From: DATCTV01 sp964400685
GTDB lineage: Bacteria > Desulfobacterota > Desulfomonilia > UBA1062
Reading direction: 5' to 3'
NCBI GenBank assembly: GCA_964400685.1
Contig: CAYNVT010000024.1
Location: 1 to 43,831 of the forward strand
Length of the DNA stretch: 43,831 bases
The notes below the pieces were generated by a model. It ran no database searches. It was given only the letters and a program-made list of their open reading frames with translations, and was not told the DNA's origin. The translations under genes and the position numbers were made by a program. This document shows positions 39,449 through 43,831 of the stretch, in pieces. Position 1 is the stretch's first letter. Each line of letters begins with the position of its first letter.

Positions 39449-41353
39449 ATGATGAAATACAGTTCTTACGAAGAAGCTTACACCCGTTCAATGAATGATC
39501 CCGACGGATTCTGGGCAGAGGCTGCCGAAGCTGTTACATGGACTAAAAAATGGGACAATGTTGTCTTTTCTCCCAAGCCGAATTTTTACAGGTGGTTTGA
39601 AGGCGCGGAGATGAATACATGCTACAATGCAGTAGACAGGCATGTCGAAGCCGGCAGAAAAGACCAGACTGCAATCATTTATGACAGCCCTGTAACAGGG
39701 ACAGTAAAGAAGATAACATACGGCGAACTCCTTGCCCAGGTGTCGCTTGTTGCCGGCATGCTGAAAAAGTTCGGTGTTGAGAAGGGCGACCGCGTTATCA
39801 TCTATATGCCCATGATGCCGGAAACGCTTTTTGCGATGCTTGCATGCGCAAGAATCGGAGCCGTACACTCGGTAGTTTTCGGCGGATTTGCCCCCAACGA
39901 GCTTGCAGTCAGGATTGAAGACGCCAAGCCCAAAATAATGATAAGCGCTTCCTGCGGTATTGAACCCAAAGGTGCAATCCCTTATAAACCGCTGCTCGAC
40001 AAGGCGATCGAACTCTCCAGCCACAAACCTGAAAAATGCATAATTTTTAACCGTGAACAGGTTAAGGCTGAGCTAATTGCAGGAAGGGATGTGGACTGGA
40101 AAGAGGCTATTGAGGGTGTTGAACCGGCTTCATGCGTTACGCTCAAGGCGACAGATCCTCTCTATATTCTATATACGTCAGGCACAACCGGCATCCCGAA
40201 AGGGGTTGTCAGGGACAATGGCGGGCATGCCGTCGCAATGATGTGGTCGATGAAGAACATCTACGGCATTGAACCGGGCGATGTTTACTGGGCTGCATCC
40301 GATGTCGGCTGGGTTGTCGGGCATTCATATATCGTATATGCGCCCCTTCTTTATGGTGCGACAACGATAATCTATGAAGGAAAACCGGTTGGCACTCCAG
40401 ACCCCGGTGCTTTCTGGCGCGTCATCAACGAGCACAAAGTCAAGGTGCTGTTTACTGCGCCGACCGCGTTCAGGGCGATAAAGAAGGAAGACCCGACCGG
40501 CTCGTTCATTAAGAAATATGATATCTCATGCCTTAAGTATCTCTTCCTTGCAGGTGAAAGGCTTGATCCGGATACATACCACTGGGCAAGCGATCTTCTT
40601 AATATCCCTGTCATTGATCACTGGTGGCAGACCGAAACGGGTTGGGCAATTGCCGCCAATTGTGCAGGCATAGAACTTCTGCCGATCAAGGCGGGTTCCC
40701 CGACAAAGCCTGTGCCTGGCTACAATATCAAGGTGCTTGATGAAAACGGGAACGAACTTCCGAACGGTTCGGAAGGGACGATTGCGGTCAAGCTGCCGCT
40801 GCCGCCATGCTGTCTTCCGACATTATGGCAGAGGGATGATGCGTTTGTTTCTTCTTATCTGAGCAGTTTCGAAGGCTATTATACTACCGGCGACGGCGGG
40901 TTTATGGATGCGGACGGCTATATCTACATTATGGGCAGGGTGGACGACATAATAAACGTTGCAGGCCACAGGCTCTCAACCGGTGGAATGGAAGAGGTTG
41001 TAGCAAAGCACCCCGATGTCGCAGAATGCGCGGTCATTGGTGTTGACGATCAGCTTAAGGGGCAGGTTCCAGTCGGATTCGCAGTTTTAAAAGCAGGTGT
41101 TAAAAGAGATCCCGCCGAAATTCAGAAAGAGGTTGTCAGGATGGTCAGGGATCAGATCGGCGCTCTAGCATGCCTTAAGGATATAGCGGTTGTTGCAAGG
41201 CTTCCCAAAACCAGGAGCGGCAAGATTCTCCGCGGGACAATGCGCAAAATCGCGGACGGCAAGGAATACAAGGTGCCCTCGACAATAGAGGACCCGGCTG
41301 TTCTTGGCGAGATAGGTGAAGCGCTGAAAGGTGTGGGTTATCCGAAACAATAA
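39449..41353 (+). CDS. Propionyl-CoA/acetyl-CoA synthetase (AMP-forming, PrpE-like)
   Basis: A 634-residue ANL ligase. It has the N-terminal ACS-type extension (FWAEAAEAVTW) and the segments HSVVFGGFAPNELAVRIEDAKP, LYTSGTTGIPKGVVRD, SDVGWVVGHSYIVYAPLLYG and WWQTETGW. The C-terminal part has the Asp-containing VDDIINVAGHRLSTG and PKTRSGKILRG with catalytic Lys592, the residue acetylated to switch off such enzymes. Length and several segments are closer to E. coli PrpE (628 residues) than to Acs (652). It makes acyl-CoA from propionate or acetate. A GAGGAGG site precedes two consecutive ATGs (39449 and 39452). It ends just before a strong terminator. Confidence 0.93.
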   Translation: MMKYSSYEEAYTRSMNDPDGFWAEAAEAVTWTKKWDNVVFSPKPNFYRWFEGAEMNTCYNAVDRHVEAGRKDQTAIIYDSPVTGTVKKITYGELLAQVSLVAGMLKKFGVEKGDRVIIYMPMMPETLFAMLACARIGAVHSVVFGGFAPNELAVRIEDAKPKIMISASCGIEPKGAIPYKPLLDKAIELSSHKPEKCIIFNREQVKAELIAGRDVDWKEAIEGVEPASCVTLKATDPLYILYTSGTTGIPKGVVRDNGGHAVAMMWSMKNIYGIEPGDVYWAASDVGWVVGHSYIVYAPLLYGATTIIYEGKPVGTPDPGAFWRVINEHKVKVLFTAPTAFRAIKKEDPTGSFIKKYDISCLKYLFLAGERLDPDTYHWASDLLNIPVIDHWWQTETGWAIAANCAGIELLPIKAGSPTKPVPGYNIKVLDENGNELPNGSEGTIAVKLPLPPCCLPTLWQRDDAFVSSYLSSFEGYYTTGDGGFMDADGYIYIMGRVDDIINVAGHRLSTGGMEEVVAKHPDVAECAVIGVDDQLKGQVPVGFAVLKAGVKRDPAEIQKEVVRMVRDQIGALACLKDIAVVARLPKTRSGKILRGTMRKIADGKEYKVPSTIEDPAVLGEIGEALKGVGYPKQ

Positions 41354-41385
41354 ATAAAAGAACAGACTTATTAAATAATCAGGTT

Positions 41386-41428
41386 AAAAAAACACAGGCA
41401 GGCGATAAGTTCCTGTCTGTGTTTTTTT
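41386..41428. terminator. Bidirectional intrinsic terminator between convergent genes
   Basis: CACAGGCAGG (41393-41402) pairs with CCTGTCTGTG (41412-41421) with one G-T pair and a 9-base loop, flanked by seven A on the left and seven T on the right. It therefore works on both strands and serves the synthetase gene from the left and the LysM protein gene from the right. Confidence 0.88.
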
Positions 41429-41474
41429 ATTAGATTAACTGATCCGGATGCCGGAATATTTACATTCAGAAGAA

Positions 41475-42965
41475 TTACTTAGCACTTGGTACCTTTACGG
41501 AAGTTCCTGACCCTTGATTTGACTTTCCATCAGGGGACTTTTTCTTTTGAGCCCCGTTTTTATCCGTGGCTGCAGCCGCTTTTGCAGCGGCCTGGGCCGC
41601 TTTCTTCTCGTTAAGCCTTTCTATGAATGCCTTGCAGTCAGGAGTCGTATATTTTTTATTCTGTGCAATTTCCATTGCTGAATAACTGTATGTGTATTTG
41701 TTCTGGGGACTCCAGAAAAGCCAGCCTGTTCCGCATGAATCAAGTGTCGCCTTTATCTGGTGTTCCATATACCAGGGGCCGAAACCTTTGGTTATTCCCA
41801 TGGGAAAGGCCTGAAGCCAAGGTCTTACTATTACACTGTCCCCCACGAGCTCTTTCATCATGGAGATGCCGTCATAAACAAACATGTACGGTTCGTCGGC
41901 GGGGTTACTTATGCCTGAAAACCCTTTTTCAAAATGTGATGGATAAAGCATTGGGGAAATGATATCGACATATCGGGAAAGCATTTTTACGTCCTGTCCT
42001 ACAACCGTCACATCGATTGGCCTTTGCCATATGACTATCCCGAACATGTCAATAGAAAGAAGGATTCTTTTAGGTGATGTTATTTCATGAACCCTTTTTA
42101 TGAAGCCTGTTATGATATCAGTCCTGGCTTTACCATCGAGTCCCGTATGATTTTCTGAATCAGCATGATAACGGATATAATCCAGCTGGATTTCGTCAAC
42201 ACCCGTATTTGCTATTTCCCTGATAACGGTAAGCAGATATTCCTGCACCTCGGGTTTGGCCGGGTTCAGAAATTGTTTTTTATAGACCCAGTCCGGTCTG
42301 GTGCGAGCCATTATCGAATCCCTGAAAACAACGACCCTTGCAACGACATGTATTCCCATCCGGTGCAGAAGCTCGATCATTTTGGGGAGTTCTTCGATAT
42401 TCGGTGTGTAAGTCTCNNNNNNNNNNTATTTTTTTGGAATATCGCTTCTGAATGTTATGGCCCCCAGGTCGTCTTTTGCGTCGAAGACTATTGTATTGCC
42501 TCCACACTGCTTGAGCTTCTCCGCCGATTCAAGTATGAAGCGGGTTCCGGCGTTTGAGGGATTTATATAGATGCCTTTGGCAATAAAAGTTTTTGGCTTG
42601 GGGATAGTATGGGGCTTCAGCGGCTGCGACCATGCAATGGGGATTTTTATTGTCTGGCCGGGCGACAGTGTGCCTGTGATACCGTTAAGGTTCTTGATGG
42701 TGTTCATGAGTTCTTTTTTTGTGTAGGCGGCAGTGTAAGGCATAAATTTTAAAGCTATCCTGCTTAGCGTTTCCCCGCTTTGAATTGTATACAGGTATGT
42801 TCCGGGCTGAGGGGAAAATGCCTGCTGATGAGGCTGTGGGACTTGTTGAGGCTGGGAAACCGCTGCCTGAGATGCAGACTGATTGCTTTTCGCCGAATAA
42901 AGAGGTTCCGTAATCACAAGAACCAGACCGATTGCCAATAGAATTTTAACGTGTCTTATTTTCAT
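41475..42965 (-). CDS. Secreted LysM protein with a glycoside-hydrolase-like (DUF4015-type) domain
   Basis: A 496-residue exported protein with signal peptide (about 1-24, MKIRHVKILLAIGLVLVI), a Gln/Pro-rich linker, and one LysM domain at about 58-110 (YTIQSGETLSRIALKF ... GQTIKIP) for peptidoglycan binding. Residues about 125-440 resemble the putative glycoside hydrolase family PF13200: FDAKDDLG, GIHVVARVVVFRD, VDEIQLDYIRY with the conserved acidic residues, and DIISPMLYPSHF. The C-terminal 55 residues are Lys/Ala/Ser-rich and low in complexity. A run of 10 Ns interrupts the gene at 42417-42426, but the frame is the same on both sides. It probably acts on cell-wall or surface glycan; the activity of the family is not settled. 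Confidence 0.85.
   Translation of the reverse strand: MKIRHVKILLAIGLVLVITEPLYSAKSNQSASQAAVSQPQQVPQPHQQAFSPQPGTYLYTIQSGETLSRIALKFMPYTAAYTKKELMNTIKNLNGITGTLSPGQTIKIPIAWSQPLKPHTIPKPKTFIAKGIYINPSNAGTRFILESAEKLKQCGGNTIVFDAKDDLGAITFRSDIPKKXXXXETYTPNIEELPKMIELLHRMGIHVVARVVVFRDSIMARTRPDWVYKKQFLNPAKPEVQEYLLTVIREIANTGVDEIQLDYIRYHADSENHTGLDGKARTDIITGFIKRVHEITSPKRILLSIDMFGIVIWQRPIDVTVVGQDVKMLSRYVDIISPMLYPSHFEKGFSGISNPADEPYMFVYDGISMMKELVGDSVIVRPWLQAFPMGITKGFGPWYMEHQIKATLDSCGTGWLFWSPQNKYTYSYSAMEIAQNKKYTTPDCKAFIERLNEKKAAQAAAKAAAATDKNGAQKKKSPDGKSNQGSGTSVKVPSAK
42417..42426. other. Assembly gap (10 N) inside the LysM protein gene
   Basis: Ten Ns replace sequence after the codons for RSDIPKK. The reading frame continues in register after the gap, so the true missing length is 10 bases plus a multiple of three if the gene is intact. 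Confidence 0.95.
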
Positions 42966-43028
42966 TGAATCATTATATTACGACGCAATTATTATTCACA
43001 AGAAAGATATAAGATGTGGATGATATTT

Positions 43029-43625
43029 CTAAATAAGGCCCATGGATTCAAGTTCTTTCAAACACTGCCACGCATTTTTAAACAGGATTGTTTTTATGCC
43101 CAGTTTGTCTGCCGCTTCTGTATTTGCAGGTGAATCGTCAATGAATACTGTATGAGCAGGTTCAAGGCTGTAGATTGATAGTATATGTTTAAATATTTCA
43201 GTATCGGGTTTAACTAGGTTGATCCTGCATGAAATGACAACGCCTTTGAAGGCACCCAGGAAAGAGTAGGTCTTTTCAAGATAACTGATGGACTCTTTAT
43301 GCATGTTTGAGAGGCAGAAAAGGTCATGGCCTTTATTTTTGAGTAAATGCATTGTCTCAATTGTTTCAGGAATGGGTATCAAAGAGGGGGGGACGCTTTT
43401 CATAAACCGGGCAATCTGTTCAGGGCTTAATCCGGTCCTGTCAGAGCAACGTTTTATCGCATCTGATAATGAGAGTGTTCCACGGTCCAGTTCGATCCAG
43501 TCTGGATGTCTGATTAGTTTTGTTAAAATTATATCCTGAACTCTTAAGTCATCGGTGAAATCCTGTACCAGTTTTTCAGGTTCCCAGGTTACGGATACTC
43601 CGCCAAGATCGAATATTATGTTCAT
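43029..43625 (-). CDS. HAD-superfamily hydrolase (HAD-IA subfamily, YihX-like)
   Basis: A 198-residue HAD protein. Motif I is IIFDLGGVSVTWEP with nucleophile Asp6; the usual second Asp (D-x-D) is Gly, as in YihX and the epoxide-hydrolase N-terminal branch. Motif II is FCLSNMH, motif III the Lys in LVKPDTEIF, motif IV VFIDDSPANTEAA. The substrate is probably a sugar phosphate or another small phosphate ester. A 12-bp GC-rich hairpin ends 9 bases before the ATG, and there is no ordinary ribosome binding site, so translation may depend on that structure or on readthrough from the aminotransferase gene upstream. Confidence 0.88.
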   Translation of the reverse strand: MNIIFDLGGVSVTWEPEKLVQDFTDDLRVQDIILTKLIRHPDWIELDRGTLSLSDAIKRCSDRTGLSPEQIARFMKSVPPSLIPIPETIETMHLLKNKGHDLFCLSNMHKESISYLEKTYSFLGAFKGVVISCRINLVKPDTEIFKHILSIYSLEPAHTVFIDDSPANTEAADKLGIKTILFKNAWQCLKELESMGLI

Positions 43626-43634
43626 GCTTAACGA

Positions 43635-43666
43635 AGCCTGCCCGGCAAAAAAAGGCCGGGCAGGCT
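43635..43666 (-). terminator. Hairpin between the aminotransferase and HAD genes
   Basis: AGCCTGCCCGGC (43635-43646) and its exact inverse (43655-43666) form a 12-bp stem with an 8-base loop that is U-rich on the minus-strand transcript. No U tract follows, so it is not a standard terminator. It begins 7 bases after the aminotransferase stop and ends 9 bases before the HAD start. Confidence 0.5.
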
Positions 43667-43673
43667 GAATGGA

Positions 43674-43831
43674 TCAGCAGCCGAATTTGTCTTTTACTGC
43701 TTTGAAGGCTTTGTCGGATACATCAAGGGTCTTATTGATGTCTTCTTCTGTATGTGCGGCGCTCAGGAACATGTTGTGGTGCCAGAAGAAATACACACCG
43801 TTAAGCGAGCATTCCTTGCAGAACAGCTGGG
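43674..43831 (-). CDS. Class III aminotransferase (glutamate-1-semialdehyde aminomutase-like), C-terminal end
   Basis: The minus strand encodes the last 52 residues of a protein that begins beyond the right edge. The visible part includes GVYFFWHHNMFLSAAHTEEDINKTL and ends in DKFGC, a pattern typical of the C-terminus of PLP-dependent class III aminotransferases, in particular HemL-like ones (small domain with ...LSxAHTEEDIxxT...). Without the catalytic Lys and PLP-binding regions, I cannot tell HemL from other members. A hairpin follows its stop codon. Confidence 0.75.
   Translation of the reverse strand, partial: QLFCKECSLNGVYFFWHHNMFLSAAHTEEDINKTLDVSDKAFKAVKDKFGC

Noticed and set aside
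1..43831. CRISPR arrays, insertion sequences, integrase or phage genes, tRNA and rRNA genes
   Set aside because: I saw no regularly spaced direct repeats, no transposase or integrase frames and no recognisable tRNA or rRNA sequence anywhere in the window.

Overview
The window looks like a contig from a draft or metagenome assembly: it contains two runs of N, at 702-737 and 42417-42426. The host is probably a Gram-negative anaerobe. Supporting signs are several lipoproteins with lipoboxes, a Tat-exported sulfatase beside an oxygen-sensitive radical-SAM sulfatase maturase, a second radical-SAM protein, and much acyl-CoA chemistry. A deltaproteobacterial (Desulfobacterota-like) origin fits best, but this is inference from gene content; no rRNA or tRNA gene is present to test it.

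Region 1 (1-1740): the start of a divergent lipoprotein gene that runs off the left edge, then a secreted choloylglycine hydrolase/penicillin V acylase-type enzyme whose nucleophile lies in the first N gap. Region 2 (12754 down to 1693, minus strand) is one long catabolic cluster: carboxyltransferase, biotin carboxylase, separate biotin carrier, crotonase, AtuA-family protein, AMP-forming acyl-CoA ligase, acyl-CoA dehydrogenase, FabK/nitronate monooxygenase-type flavoprotein and a TetR regulator, ending at a good terminator. The carboxylase is of the methylcrotonyl/geranyl-CoA type, so the cluster probably activates, dehydrogenates, carboxylates and hydrates a branched or isoprenoid acid. A promoter with an overlapping palindrome lies upstream. 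A second terminator and a palindromic repeat element split the cluster after the AtuA gene.

Region 3 (12984-17406, plus strand): a PHP-domain lipoprotein, a second TetR regulator, and the most unusual gene of the window, a 789-residue protein that joins a CmpB-type membrane domain, an HD phosphohydrolase domain and a B12-binding-type/radical-SAM module. A perfect palindrome lies between the regulator and this gene. Region 4 (17447-20303, minus) is a sulfatase with its anaerobic maturase. Region 5 (20620-26478, plus) is a CHASE/seven-PAS histidine kinase with an HD-GYP response regulator, i.e. a two-component pathway that probably ends in c-di-GMP hydrolysis. Region 6 (26575-30133) holds a GT39-type membrane glycosyltransferase, an SGNH hydrolase and a short GlmU-like nucleotidyltransferase.

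Region 7 (30232-37081, plus) is a sugar-uptake block: XylF, XylG, XylH, a type-B carboxylesterase lipoprotein and a GPH-family sugar symporter. No xylose isomerase or xylulokinase accompanies it. Region 8 (37265-41353, plus): the alpha half of an ADP-forming acyl-CoA synthetase, a phosphoglycolate-phosphatase-like HAD protein and a propionyl/acetyl-CoA synthetase, closed by a strong bidirectional terminator. Region 9 (41475-43831, minus): a LysM/glycoside-hydrolase-like secreted protein, a YihX-like HAD phosphatase, and the C-terminal end of a class III aminotransferase that continues past the right edge.

I found no tRNA, rRNA, CRISPR array, insertion sequence or phage gene.
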